Shown piece by piece: positions 43,433 to 52,663 of a stretch of 64,000 nucleotides of DNA. The stretch is from the NCBI GenBank assembly GCA_022574185.1, contig JACZSM010000004.1, forward strand, positions 1 to 64,000, given 5' to 3'. The translations under genes were made by a program, and so were the position numbers. Position 1 is the stretch's first letter. The number at the start of each line of letters is the position of its first letter. This DNA comes from Pseudomonadota bacterium (lineage in GTDB: Bacteria; Pseudomonadota; Gammaproteobacteria; Steroidobacterales; Woeseiaceae). The notes under the pieces are model-generated. The model did no database searches, was not told the DNA's origin, and saw only the letters and a list, made by a program, of their open reading frames with translations.

Positions 43433-44326
43433 ATGCATCCGGTACTCGACGATCTGATCACACTGCTCGAATTAGAGCGCATCGAGGACAATATTTTCCG
43501 CGGTGATAGCCGTGATATCGGTAGCGCGCAGGTATTTGGCGGGCAGGTAGTCGGCCAGGCGCTGTCGGCGGCCCAGCACACGGTCGACGGTCGTGTTGCG
43601 CATTCATTGCATGCGTATTTTCTGCGCCGCGGCGACATGACTGCACCGATCATTTACGAAGTCGATCGTGCCAGAGACGGCGGCAGCTTTTCCAATCGCC
43701 GCGTCGTTGCAATCCAGCACGGCAGGCCGATTTTCAACCTGACCGCGTCATTTCAGAATCCTGAAGCAGGCATCGAGCACCAGGCTGTCATGCCGGATGT
43801 CCCTGATCCAGAAGACTTGCGGGACATCATCGACGTCGAAGGGGAGTTGCTTGAAAAAATGCCGGCAAAGCTGCGTCGCCATATGACCGACAAGCGGCCA
43901 TTCGTGGTTCGTCCGGTTCCGCAACCGGACACTGCGGACAGCATGCCGCCCGTCAGATGCGTCTGGCTTCGGACTGTCGACGCATTGCCTGAGGAGCTGG
44001 CGCTGCACCAAAATCTGCTCGCCTATGTGTCCGACTATGAATTGCTGGGCGTCAGCACCTTGCCGCATGATCTGCCGTTCGGGCAGGGCGCTATCATCAT
44101 GGCGAGCCTTGATCATGCGTTGTGGTTCCATCGCGAATTCCGGATCGACCGCTGGTTGCTTTATTCGATGGACAGTCCAAATGCCTCCGGCGCGCGGGGA
44201 TTCTCTCGAGGTCAACTGTTTAGCGAGGACGGCAGTCTTGTTGCATCGACGGCGCAGGAGGGTCTCGTTCGAGTCGTGGAGCCGGGGAGCAAGTGGCATC
44301 GTTCGGACCCACGTATGCAGGCCTAG
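43433..44326 (+). CDS. tesB: Acyl-CoA thioesterase II
   Basis: This 297-residue double hot-dog thioesterase of the TesB family hydrolyses acyl-CoA to free acid and CoA. Family segments are FRGDSRDIGSAQVFGGQVVG, HSLHAYFLRRGD, FNLTASFQ, and in the second domain LAYVSDYELLG, SLDHALWFHREFR and WLLYSMDSPNASGARGFSRG with the catalytic aspartate. The ATG at 43433 matches the family start (MHPVLDDLITLLELERIE); a TTG at 43427 would add two residues. It starts 6 bases after the SDR-like stop, so the three genes form one unit of acyl-CoA turnover. Confidence 0.92.
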   Translation: MHPVLDDLITLLELERIEDNIFRGDSRDIGSAQVFGGQVVGQALSAAQHTVDGRVAHSLHAYFLRRGDMTAPIIYEVDRARDGGSFSNRRVVAIQHGRPIFNLTASFQNPEAGIEHQAVMPDVPDPEDLRDIIDVEGELLEKMPAKLRRHMTDKRPFVVRPVPQPDTADSMPPVRCVWLRTVDALPEELALHQNLLAYVSDYELLGVSTLPHDLPFGQGAIIMASLDHALWFHREFRIDRWLLYSMDSPNASGARGFSRGQLFSEDGSLVASTAQEGLVRVVEPGSKWHRSDPRMQA

Positions 44327-44339
44327 TCCGGGCTAGCGT

Positions 44340-45086
44340 TCAGGGTTGCGCGTTGCCCTGGGCCGCAACAGCGGCGGTTGCTTTTGCTATTGCTTCCGGA
44401 TCGCCCAGGAATTCATGCGTTACAGCGTTCAGGTCGGCATCAAGAGTGTAGGCCAGCGGGATGCCTGTCGGAATATTGAAACCCGTGATTGCCTTCTCCG
44501 ACATATTGTCGAGCATCTTCACCAACGCGCGCAGGCTATTGCCATGTGCAGCAATCAGCACGTTCTTGCCGGCGCGCAATTCGGGAGCGATCCTGTCAAA
44601 CCAGCACGGCAGTACGCGCTCGAGCGTCGTCGCGAGCGATTCCGTTGACGGCAGGTTTTCAATTCCTGCATAGCGTGCGTCGTGAGACGGATGTCGATCA
44701 TCATCATCATCAAGGTCGGGCGGCGGAATGTCGTAGCTGCGGCGCCATATGTGCACCTGCTCTTCACCGTATTTTGCCGCGGTCTCGGCCTTGTTCAGGC
44801 CTTGCAGAGCACCGTAGTGGCGTTCGTTCAGACGCCAGTCACGGACGACCGGAATCCACACGCGGTCCAGTTCGTCGAGCATCAACCAGAGCGTACGAAT
44901 CGCGCGCTTAAGAACTGACGTAAACGCGATATCAAAATCATAGTCGAGTTCTTTCAGCAGGCGCCCGGCGTCCACCGCTTCCCGAATACCCTGCTCGGTC
45001 AGGTCGACATCGGTCCAACCCGTAAACAGGTTCTTGCGATTCCAGTCACTCTGGCCGTGGCGAACGAGTAAGAGCTTACCCGTCAT
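44340..45086 (-). CDS. gpmA: 2,3-bisphosphoglycerate-dependent phosphoglycerate mutase
   Basis: This 248-residue glycolytic enzyme interconverts 3- and 2-phosphoglycerate. The phosphohistidine motif is [12 protein letters not shown] (H10), with [32 protein letters not shown] and the second histidine in [13 protein letters not shown]. The length is that of the usual cofactor-dependent form. The gene follows the NAD-glutamate dehydrogenase on the same strand, 41 bases downstream. No aberrations were seen. Confidence 0.95.
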   Translation of the reverse strand: MTGKLLLVRHGQSDWNRKNLFTGWTDVDLTEQGIREAVDAGRLLKELDYDFDIAFTSVLKRAIRTLWLMLDELDRVWIPVVRDWRLNERHYGALQGLNKAETAAKYGEEQVHIWRRSYDIPPPDLDDDDDRHPSHDARYAGIENLPSTESLATTLERVLPCWFDRIAPELRAGKNVLIAAHGNSLRALVKMLDNMSEKAITGFNIPTGIPLAYTLDADLNAVTHEFLGDPEAIAKATAAVAAQGNAQP

Positions 45087-45127
45087 GGGTTCTCCACATG
45101 TCTATGGCTGTAAAGGAAAACGATGGA

Positions 45128-48100
45128 TCAGCCCGATATTAAATTACGCAGTTCCTGCGCGGCGACCGACAGAGTAGCAAAATCAATCGGGCCTCGTAGC
45201 TGCATGTCGTCGACCATGCTCTTGAAGTGCTCAACTTCCATGTCGTGTTGCTGCAGCCATTTCTCGACGGCCTTGTGCAGGTCCCGGTTGCCACGCTTGC
45301 GCAGAAATTTCGAGGCAAGATCACGCCGGATTCCGTAAAACTCCTCGCGGAGATTGCTACGCGCGATAGCCTGCCAGCGGCCCTTCACCTTCAGTTCCTC
45401 GGCACCGACGTGTAGCCAGAACAGGCCAAGCTGGTCATTGAACGCTGAATAGAGTGTTGCGGTCTCGATAACATCGCGTTTGTGTATAGCGGCAAGATCC
45501 GCAATGTCGAGCGCCGCACGCGTCAACAGCAATGCAGACATTCGGTTTGCGAGTTTCTCGTCCACTCCCATTTGGATGAATTCAGCGGCGGCTTTTTGAT
45601 GCCGCAATCGGGCATTGGTCGACATCATGGCGGCAGTGCGCTTGTAGACCGCTGTCATACCTTGCTGCAGGTGATCGACAGTGGGCTCAATTTCGAGATT
45701 GTCGCCATACCGCTCAATAAGCCAATAGCAGACATGGCGCAATGTGCGGCTGACTTCAAACATCATCGACATCTGCGCTGATGCCGGGATCTTGTTATCC
45801 AGTGACTCGATCGTTTTATACAGCCCTCTGGCACGACAAATTTGCCGCGCGACCATGTATGCCCGCGCAACCGTTACAACATCTGCGCTCGTGTCGTCCT
45901 GAACTCGCTTGACGAATGCGGGCCCCATGCGATTGACAAGATCGTTCGCGATAAGTGTTGCCAGAATCTGCCGACTCAGACGGTGGCCCGGCAGCTGCTC
46001 GCTAAAGCGTCGACGCAATACAGCCGGGAAATAGCGCAGCGGGTCGACCACCAGAAAGTCCACAAGCGAATCGCCCGAGGCGATCAAGCCGTTGTACAAA
46101 TCGATTTTTGCGTAGCTCAGGACGACGGCAAGTTCGGGTCGCGTAAATCCTTGTTTGTGAGCACGACGGTCCTCAATCTCCGTTTCATCGGGAAGGTACT
46201 CGAGGGCACGATTCAGGAGTCCGGTTCTCTCAAGATTACTAATGAGTTGCGCAATTTCATCAATGCGCTCGACCGAGCGGATCTCACTCATGCTGATGGA
46301 TTGTGTTTGCCGATAGTTGTTGCGCAGAACCAGTTCGGCAACATCGTCTGTCATTGTGGCCAGCAGCTCGTTGCGTTTTTTGCGGGACATGCCTTTTTGC
46401 TTGGCGACATCGCTCAACAGGATCTTGATATTGACTTCACGGTCCGAACTGTCAACGCCGCCGGAGTTGTCAATGAAGTCGGTATTGATTCGTCCGCCGG
46501 CCAGGCTGAACTCGATGCGCGCGAGTTGTGTGAGGCCCAGGTTGCCGCCTTCGCCGACCACCTTGCAACGCAGATCGCATGCATCGACACGAACAGTGTC
46601 ATTGCTGCGATCGCCAACGTCCGCATGGCTTTCATCGCTCGCTTTGACATAGGTGCCGATGCCACCGTTCCACATCAGATCAACACGCATCTTCAAAATC
46701 GCGCGAATCAATTCGTTCGGCTGCATCGCTGTTGCGTCGGTATCCAAAAGTTTGCGAACTTCGGTACTCAGACGAATCGTCTTGGCCTGTCGCAAAAAGA
46801 CTCCACCGCCCTTGGAGATCAGGCTGTCGTCATAGTCGGACCAACCCGAGCGTGGCAATTTGAACAGTCGTTGACGTTCCCGAAAACTCGATGGCATGTG
46901 CGGATCCGGGTCGAGAAAGATGTGTTGATGATTAAATGCTGCGACGAGCTTGATCTTGCGTGACAGCAACATGCCGTTGCCGAACACATCGCCGCTCATG
47001 TCGCCGATGCCGGCAACCGTGAACGGATCTTTTTGCACATTCAGGCCTTGCTCGCGGAAGTGCCGTTTTACCGCCTCCCATGCACCACGCGCCGTGATGC
47101 CCATTTTCTTGTGGTCATAGCCGGCCGATCCACCCGATGCGAACGCATCATCGAGCCAGAAGTTATAGCTGGCGGCGATTTCATTCGCGAGGTCCGAGAA
47201 TGCCGCGGTGCCCTTATCCGCCGCGACCACGAGATACGGATCATCGCCATCGCGCCGCACGATACCGGCTGGTGTTACGACTTTGCCGTCCACGACATTG
47301 TCCGTGATATCGAGAAGACCCGAGATAAACGTCTTGTAGCACTCGATACCATTGGCGAGAATCGCGTCGCGGTCGCCATGCGGCGCCCGCTTCGGGAAAA
47401 ATCCTCCCTTCGCCCCGGTTGGCACGATGACCGTGTTCTTCACGACTTGCGCCTTCATCAGGCCAAGGACTTCGGTACGGAAGTCCTCGCGGCGGTCCGA
47501 CCATCGCAGTCCGCCCCTCGCAACGTCGCCGGCACGCAGGTGTATGCCTTCAACTTCGGGCGAGTACACAAAAATCTCGAACTTCGGTTTAGGCAACGGT
47601 GCCTCGCGGAGTTGCGTGGGATCGAGTTTGATCGAGATGTATGGCTTCGGCTTACCATCTTCGCCGGTCAAGAAATAGTTGCTTCTGAGCGTTGCGTTAA
47701 CGGCGCCCGAGAACGCTGTCAGGATTCGGTCTTCGTCTACATTTTTAGCTTTTTCGACGGCACGCTGGATGATTGGCAGCAGTGCTTTGAGCTCGCGTCT
47801 GCGCTTCGCCTGCGTGAGTTTGGGGTCGAATTGCAATTCGAACTGTTGCACCAGCAAGCGTGTAAATTTTGCATGATTTATGAGCACCTCTTCCATATAC
47901 GCCTGGCTGAATGGAATGCCCAACTGCTGCAAATATTTTGCGTAGCAGCGCAACAGCGCTGTCTGGCGCCAATCCAGTCTCGCGCTGAGAATGAGCCGAT
48001 TCAGGCCGTCGTTTTCAACTCGACCGGCGAGCATCTCACTGAAGCAGTCTTCAAAGCATGTTGCTACTTCTGCCATCTCAAATTCGACACCGCTCTCATG

Positions 48101-49957
48101 ACGCAGATGAAAATCCTGAATCCAGAACGTCTCACCAGTCTGCAAGTGCAGCTCATAAGGACGTTCCGTGTAGACTTCGACACCCATGTTCTCGAGCAGA
48201 GGCAGCGCCTCGGAAAGGGTAAGCGGTTCGTCGATGCTGTAAATCGTGAAATACATGTGGCCGGGCAAGCTGCCTTCGCGTTTGTACAAGTCGACAGACC
48301 GGGCGCTCTGGTTCGCCACCATTTCTTCAATGCGTTCGATGTCGCTACAGGCCTCTCGCGGGCTGACGTCGCCCTGGTAGCCGAGCGGAAACACATCGCG
48401 ATACTTGCGAAACAACTTGGGCCCGTCCTCGATGCCGAACGTTTCATCCAGCTGATCGCGCAATTTGTCAGCCCAGGTGATGACGACGTCAGCGATTGAC
48501 TCTTCAATTTTTTGAATGCTGATATGCGGACGAGCGCCGGCCGGTGTGCGTATGACGATATGCACGCGGGCAAGTGCGGAATCCGATATTTGTACGCTTG
48601 AATCAACCGATGATCCGCCAAAGGCCTCCTTAAGGATGCCTTCTATCTTGCGCCGCACAACTGTCGTGTATTTTTCCCTTGGTACGTAGACGAGGCAAGA
48701 GAAAAATCGGCGAAATGCGTCGCGTCGCAGGAAGAACGCGACTCGTTGTCGGTCCTGAAGATTCAAAATGCCGATCGTCGTTCGAGTGAGGTCCTGCACG
48801 CTACTGTGAAACAGCTCATCGCGTGGGTACGTGTTGAGAATGTGCATTAACGCTTTGCCACTGTGGCCGAGAGGTTCGATGTGGGCACGTTCGAATATTC
48901 TGTCGATTTTGTGACGAAGCAATGGAATATTGCGTGGCGCTTCGCTGTACGCGGCGGATGCGAACAAGCCGATGAATCGTCGTTCGCCACTTACATTGCC
49001 GTCTTCGTCGTAGACCTTAATGCCGACGTAGTCCAGATAGGCGTTGCGGTGAATCGTCGAACGCGAGTTGGCCTTGGTGAGAATGAGCCAGTCTTTTGAG
49101 CGAGCGAGCCGACGCATCGTCACGGTGAGTTCGATCGTGGATACGCCGCGCTCCTTGCGCGATAGCAGTCCCAACCCGCTATTTTCGACAGACTTCAGAT
49201 AAACTTTTTTACCGCGCCGGGAGACCTTGTATTCGCGATAGCCGAGGAAGGTGAAGTGATCGTCGGCGAGCCAGCGCAGAAATGCTCTGCTTTCGCTGCG
49301 CAGTTCCTCGTCGACACCAATTGGCCCGCGGTCCAGCAATTTATCCGTCGCGATCATTTCTGCGCGCATTTTTCCCCAGTCACGCACAGCAACCTTGACG
49401 TCAGACAACACCTTTCGAATTTCCTGCTCAAGCAGGTTTAACTGTTTCGAATCGGTCTCCCGGTCGATCGCAAGTCGAATGAACGATTCCCGCTGCCCCT
49501 TGGCGGAATTCAGCTCGGTGATGCCCTCAATGCGCCCGCGACCGTCGCGAAGGATGCGAATAATAGGGTGGACCGTGATGTGTACGGCCAGATCGTGTCG
49601 ATTGATAGCCGCCGTAATCGAATTGACGAGAAACGGCATGTCATCGTTGATCAGTTCAATGAAAGTGAACGCAGACGTATAGCCGTGTTTTTCCTCGAGC
49701 GGATTGAAAATTCGGATCCTGAGCTGGCCTTTGCGACGCTGCGCGCCGAATTCCAGATGGCTCAGCGCAACTTGCGCCATGATCTGCGGTGATCTGCCGA
49801 GGAGGTCTCCGACGGGCACGTCGGCGAAGTATTGCTTGAGGAAGCGCCGGGTTTGTGCGGCCGTGGGCAGAATCGAGGACGAGATCCGGGCCGAGACAAT
49901 GGCATGAACGATTTTGCCCTTGCGATCGTAACCGCGGCGTTTTTCTTTCTGTGTCAT
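45128..49957 (-). CDS. gdhB: NAD-specific glutamate dehydrogenase (large, 180-kDa type)
   Basis: This 1609-residue enzyme of the large NAD-GDH class oxidatively deaminates glutamate to 2-oxoglutarate. The N-terminal ~700 residues carry ACT-like regulatory segments (ILPTAAQTRRFLKQYFADVP; IELTVTMRRLARSKDW). The catalytic core includes GDVARGGLRWSDRREDFRTE, VPTGAKGGFFPKRAP, DDPYLVVAADKGTAAFSDLA and AGIGDMSGDVFGNGMLLSRK. The C-terminal helical region follows. The start ATG 49955-49957 (MTQKEKRRGYDRKG) suits the family; a longer frame from 50020 adds 21 residues of unlikely sequence. It is divergent from the tryptophan dioxygenase gene with 90 bases between, holding TATAC-type boxes. Confidence 0.94.
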   Translation of the reverse strand: MTQKEKRRGYDRKGKIVHAIVSARISSSILPTAAQTRRFLKQYFADVPVGDLLGRSPQIMAQVALSHLEFGAQRRKGQLRIRIFNPLEEKHGYTSAFTFIELINDDMPFLVNSITAAINRHDLAVHITVHPIIRILRDGRGRIEGITELNSAKGQRESFIRLAIDRETDSKQLNLLEQEIRKVLSDVKVAVRDWGKMRAEMIATDKLLDRGPIGVDEELRSESRAFLRWLADDHFTFLGYREYKVSRRGKKVYLKSVENSGLGLLSRKERGVSTIELTVTMRRLARSKDWLILTKANSRSTIHRNAYLDYVGIKVYDEDGNVSGERRFIGLFASAAYSEAPRNIPLLRHKIDRIFERAHIEPLGHSGKALMHILNTYPRDELFHSSVQDLTRTTIGILNLQDRQRVAFFLRRDAFRRFFSCLVYVPREKYTTVVRRKIEGILKEAFGGSSVDSSVQISDSALARVHIVIRTPAGARPHISIQKIEESIADVVITWADKLRDQLDETFGIEDGPKLFRKYRDVFPLGYQGDVSPREACSDIERIEEMVANQSARSVDLYKREGSLPGHMYFTIYSIDEPLTLSEALPLLENMGVEVYTERPYELHLQTGETFWIQDFHLRHESGVEFEMAEVATCFEDCFSEMLAGRVENDGLNRLILSARLDWRQTALLRCYAKYLQQLGIPFSQAYMEEVLINHAKFTRLLVQQFELQFDPKLTQAKRRRELKALLPIIQRAVEKAKNVDEDRILTAFSGAVNATLRSNYFLTGEDGKPKPYISIKLDPTQLREAPLPKPKFEIFVYSPEVEGIHLRAGDVARGGLRWSDRREDFRTEVLGLMKAQVVKNTVIVPTGAKGGFFPKRAPHGDRDAILANGIECYKTFISGLLDITDNVVDGKVVTPAGIVRRDGDDPYLVVAADKGTAAFSDLANEIAASYNFWLDDAFASGGSAGYDHKKMGITARGAWEAVKRHFREQGLNVQKDPFTVAGIGDMSGDVFGNGMLLSRKIKLVAAFNHQHIFLDPDPHMPSSFRERQRLFKLPRSGWSDYDDSLISKGGGVFLRQAKTIRLSTEVRKLLDTDATAMQPNELIRAILKMRVDLMWNGGIGTYVKASDESHADVGDRSNDTVRVDACDLRCKVVGEGGNLGLTQLARIEFSLAGGRINTDFIDNSGGVDSSDREVNIKILLSDVAKQKGMSRKKRNELLATMTDDVAELVLRNNYRQTQSISMSEIRSVERIDEIAQLISNLERTGLLNRALEYLPDETEIEDRRAHKQGFTRPELAVVLSYAKIDLYNGLIASGDSLVDFLVVDPLRYFPAVLRRRFSEQLPGHRLSRQILATLIANDLVNRMGPAFVKRVQDDTSADVVTVARAYMVARQICRARGLYKTIESLDNKIPASAQMSMMFEVSRTLRHVCYWLIERYGDNLEIEPTVDHLQQGMTAVYKRTAAMMSTNARLRHQKAAAEFIQMGVDEKLANRMSALLLTRAALDIADLAAIHKRDVIETATLYSAFNDQLGLFWLHVGAEELKVKGRWQAIARSNLREEFYGIRRDLASKFLRKRGNRDLHKAVEKWLQQHDMEVEHFKSMVDDMQLRGPIDFATLSVAAQELRNLISG

Positions 49958-50047
49958 TGCTCGTGTCTCTGGGGCAAATCGCTGCGGATTACTACTTTGG
50001 GTCGCGGCGGCATTATACAATCATTGCTTTGCAACGATCACTCCAAA

Positions 50048-50890
50048 ATGAACAAACGCGAACTCGAAAAAGCGATTCACACAAAGCTGTCACGCGATGA
50101 CGATTATACGGCGTATTTGCAGCTCGACGCGCTCCTTGATGCGCAAAAGCCACTTGGCGATCCACCACACCATGACGAGATGCTGTTCATCATTCAGCAC
50201 CAGGTGGCCGAACTCTGGATCAAACTGCTGATACACGAAGTTGCCCGCGCGATCGATTATTTGCGCGATGATCGCCTGTCGCAGGCAGTGAAAAATCTCT
50301 CCAGAGTGCGCCATATTCAGAGCCAGCTATACGGGCAGTGGAAGGTGCTGGACACGCTGACGCCCAGCGAATACTCGGAGTTTCGACACGTATTCGGCAA
50401 AGCATCGGGTCTGCAGTCGCCGCAGTACCGCATTCTCGAATTCATGCTCGGTAACAAGAGCCGCTCGACACTCGCCGTTTATGAGCACCAGACTGAATGG
50501 TACGCCCGGCTCATCACCGTGCTCGAAGCCCCTAGTCTTTACGAGGAGTTCCTCAGGTATCTGGCGCGCATGGCATTGCCAGTGCCGGCAGCGGTGCTCG
50601 AGCGGGATTTCAGTTGTATGCGGGATGAGGATAGCGACGTAATTGCCGTGCTACGGATAATCTATGAGGACCGGGACAAGTACTGGGTAGAGTATGAGAT
50701 GTGCGAGGCGCTCATGGATATCGCGAATAATTTCCAATTCTGGCGATTCCATCACATGAAGACCGTGGAACGCATCATTGGCCACAAACGCGGTACAGGC
50801 GGTTCGTCGGGCGTCTCGTTTCTCAAGAAGGCGATCGAGATCGAGTTTTTCCCTGAATTGATCACGGTGCGCACCGAACTCGGCGAATAG
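50048..50890 (+). CDS. kynA: Tryptophan 2,3-dioxygenase
   Basis: This 280-residue heme enzyme opens tryptophan to N-formylkynurenine. Family marks are DYTAYLQLDALLDAQKPLG, HHDEMLFIIQHQVAELWIKL (substrate-binding histidine early), and FQFWRFHHMKTVERIIGHKRGTGGS (two pieces, with the proximal heme histidine). The ATG start at 50048 gives MNKRELEK; the frame is open further upstream but overlaps the divergent gene. No kynureninase or formamidase is present in this window. It converges on a MarR regulator which could control it. Confidence 0.94.
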   Translation: MNKRELEKAIHTKLSRDDDYTAYLQLDALLDAQKPLGDPPHHDEMLFIIQHQVAELWIKLLIHEVARAIDYLRDDRLSQAVKNLSRVRHIQSQLYGQWKVLDTLTPSEYSEFRHVFGKASGLQSPQYRILEFMLGNKSRSTLAVYEHQTEWYARLITVLEAPSLYEEFLRYLARMALPVPAAVLERDFSCMRDEDSDVIAVLRIIYEDRDKYWVEYEMCEALMDIANNFQFWRFHHMKTVERIIGHKRGTGGSSGVSFLKKAIEIEFFPELITVRTELGE

Positions 50891-50903
50891 CCGGGCGTTG
50901 CTT

Positions 50904-51365
50904 TTACTTGGGGCCGCCAAGCAGACGCGATTTGGCGAGCAGGCGCTCCACGACGATGCTGAATGTCTCGCAATCTTCCTTGCTGATTCCATGCAGGAGA
51001 TCGCGTTCAAACTGCAGCGCGAGCGGCGCGATATCATCGTGTACCTTCCGGCCTTCATCAGACAGGTTCAAAATCGAACGGCGACGGTCGGCGTCCGCAA
51101 ACTGACGGTCGATGCGACCATTCTTGACGAGTTTCGTAACGGCGCGGCTGACGGCCACCTTGTCCATCATTGTTCGTTCCGCAACCTCAACCGCGGACAG
51201 CCCGGGAAACCGCCCAAGAATGGCGATTACGCGCCATTCCGGAATCGACAGGTTAAATCGCTTGTCGTAAACGCGAGCGATGGTCGTGCTGATTGTGTGT
51301 GACAGGACGGACATCCGGTACGGCAGGAAGTCTTCGAGAATCAATTCATCTTTCATGGCGATCAT
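50904..51365 (-). CDS. MarR-family transcriptional regulator
   Basis: This 153-residue winged-helix regulator has the DNA-binding core LSIPEWRVIAILGRFPGLSA, TMMDKVAVSRAVTKLVKNGR and the wing DADRRRSILNLSDEGRKV. It forms a dimer through N- and C-terminal helices. The start is either ATG 51363-51365 (MIAMKDEL, with an AGAAGAG site) or the ATG three codons later. It ends 14 bases from the end of kynA in the convergent orientation. A REP-like repeat lies immediately upstream of its start region. A possible role is control of aromatic amino acid degradation, by neighbourhood only. Confidence 0.88.
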   Translation of the reverse strand: MIAMKDELILEDFLPYRMSVLSHTISTTIARVYDKRFNLSIPEWRVIAILGRFPGLSAVEVAERTMMDKVAVSRAVTKLVKNGRIDRQFADADRRRSILNLSDEGRKVHDDIAPLALQFERDLLHGISKEDCETFSIVVERLLAKSRLLGGPK

Positions 51366-51380
51366 GCTCTTCTTGTATTC

Positions 51381-51471
51381 TGTTGGAACCCGCCATGCGG
51401 GCGATTTCCACCCGGCATCGCGGATATCGCTCGCATGTCCCGCTCCCGCTTGACGGGAGCGGGCTCCAACA
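51381..51471. repeat. REP-like palindromic repeat, copy 4
   Basis: The outer ends are TGTTGGAACC on the left and GGGCTCCAACA on the right. The inner arms are CCGCCATGCGGGCGAT on the left and CGCTCGCATG on the right, with the family-like loop CCACCCGGCATCG. A nested perfect hairpin CCCGCTCCCGCTTGACGGGAG is near the right end. This is the TGTTGG subtype, seen also in copy 5. It is the only copy that lies between co-directional genes (ZapE and MarR). Confidence 0.75.
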
Positions 51472-51513
51472 GCGGCCATTCAACAGTATCGACAATGCAT
51501 AGCGCATACAAGG

Positions 51514-52608
51514 CTAAGCCAGATGCGGCGCGGCGAGATAGTGGGTGGACTGCATTTCGACGAGACGGCTGATGGTGCGATCGAATTCGATGGCGAGTTT
51601 ATTGCCCGCATATAGTGAGTCGACATCCACGGCAGCAGACACGATCAGTTTGACGCGGCGGTCGTAAAATTCATCCACGAGCGCGACGAATCGGCGCGCC
51701 TGATTTTCGAGTGCATGATCGAACCTGGGGATGCCTGACACAATGACGGTCGGATACCATCGGGCAATCTCTATATAGTCATTCTGACTGCGAGGGCCAG
51801 CGCAAAGTTCGGTAAAGTTGAACCAGGCAATGCCTTTGGCGCACAAATGAGTACGAATTTCGCGGCCGTTGATTTCGAGCATGCGGTCACTGGCAATCTG
51901 GCTCGAGGCAGACTCATCAAAGAAATGCTGCAACTTGGCGCATGCAATGTCGTCATCAGGAGTCAGATAGGTTCCGGCCTGTTGCAGCAAACGCAAACGG
52001 TAGTCAACATCGCCGCCGATATGGACGACCTGAGTAAACGTCTTTAACAGCTCAATTGCAGGCAGAAAGCGCTGTCGTTGCAGGCCGTCATTGTATAGCT
52101 CATCCGGCGGCGTATTGGACGTTGTGACGAGCGTCACTCCGCGCCTGAAAAGGCCGTCGAGCAATCTCGCTAATATCATCGCATCGCCGATGTCACTGAC
52201 ATAAAATTCATCGAAGCACAGCACACGTGTCTCGGCCGCAATGTCCTGTGCAACCTGCTCGAGAGGATCTTCGATGTCATCGAGCCGGTTCAGGCGTGCG
52301 TGCACATCCTGCATCATGCGGTGAAAGTGAACTCGTTTTTTTGCATCGATCTCGAGAGTTTCAAAAAACAAATCCATCAGGAATGTCTTGCCGCGACCAA
52401 CGCCTCCCCAGACATACAGGCCCTTCTCGCCAAATGTGTCTTTTTTCGCGGCACGATTGAAGAAGCCGAAGCAACGCTTTCGACGCGGTCGACGTCTGAG
52501 CAAGCGACGTTGCAAGTTCTCTAGTAAAGCAACGATCGTATCCTGGGCGGCATCACGCTCGTGGCCCTCGCGTTGGAGGCTGTCTTCGTAGGCCTCGCGA
52601 ATATTCAA
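51514..52608 (-). CDS. zapE: Cell division protein ZapE (AFG1-like ATPase)
   Basis: This protein of about 364 residues is an AFG1-family P-loop ATPase acting with FtsZ in the constriction of Gram-negative cells. The Walker A motif is YVWGGVGRGKTFLMDLFFE, Walker B is TRVLCFDEFYVSDIGDAMIL, and LVTTSNTPPDELYNDGLQR and PLYDGLQRQ-like RFLPAIELL follow. The best start is the TTG at 52606-52608 (NIREAYEDSL after a GAGGAT site). The frame is open to 52902, but that part overlaps the divergent ETF-quinone oxidoreductase gene. Confidence 0.9.
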   Translation of the reverse strand: MNIREAYEDSLQREGHERDAAQDTIVALLENLQRRLLRRRPRRKRCFGFFNRAAKKDTFGEKGLYVWGGVGRGKTFLMDLFFETLEIDAKKRVHFHRMMQDVHARLNRLDDIEDPLEQVAQDIAAETRVLCFDEFYVSDIGDAMILARLLDGLFRRGVTLVTTSNTPPDELYNDGLQRQRFLPAIELLKTFTQVVHIGGDVDYRLRLLQQAGTYLTPDDDIACAKLQHFFDESASSQIASDRMLEINGREIRTHLCAKGIAWFNFTELCAGPRSQNDYIEIARWYPTVIVSGIPRFDHALENQARRFVALVDEFYDRRVKLIVSAAVDVDSLYAGNKLAIEFDRTISRLVEMQSTHYLAAPHLA

Positions 52609-52663
52609 ATTTCTGGTTATCCTCTGTGGCGTCGCAGCATCCTGCGGGCGGAGTGACAATACT

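Noticed and set aside
45842-48499. Long plus-strand frames antisense to the NAD-glutamate dehydrogenase
   Set aside because: The sense frame covers known catalytic motifs; the antisense frames have no family signatures.
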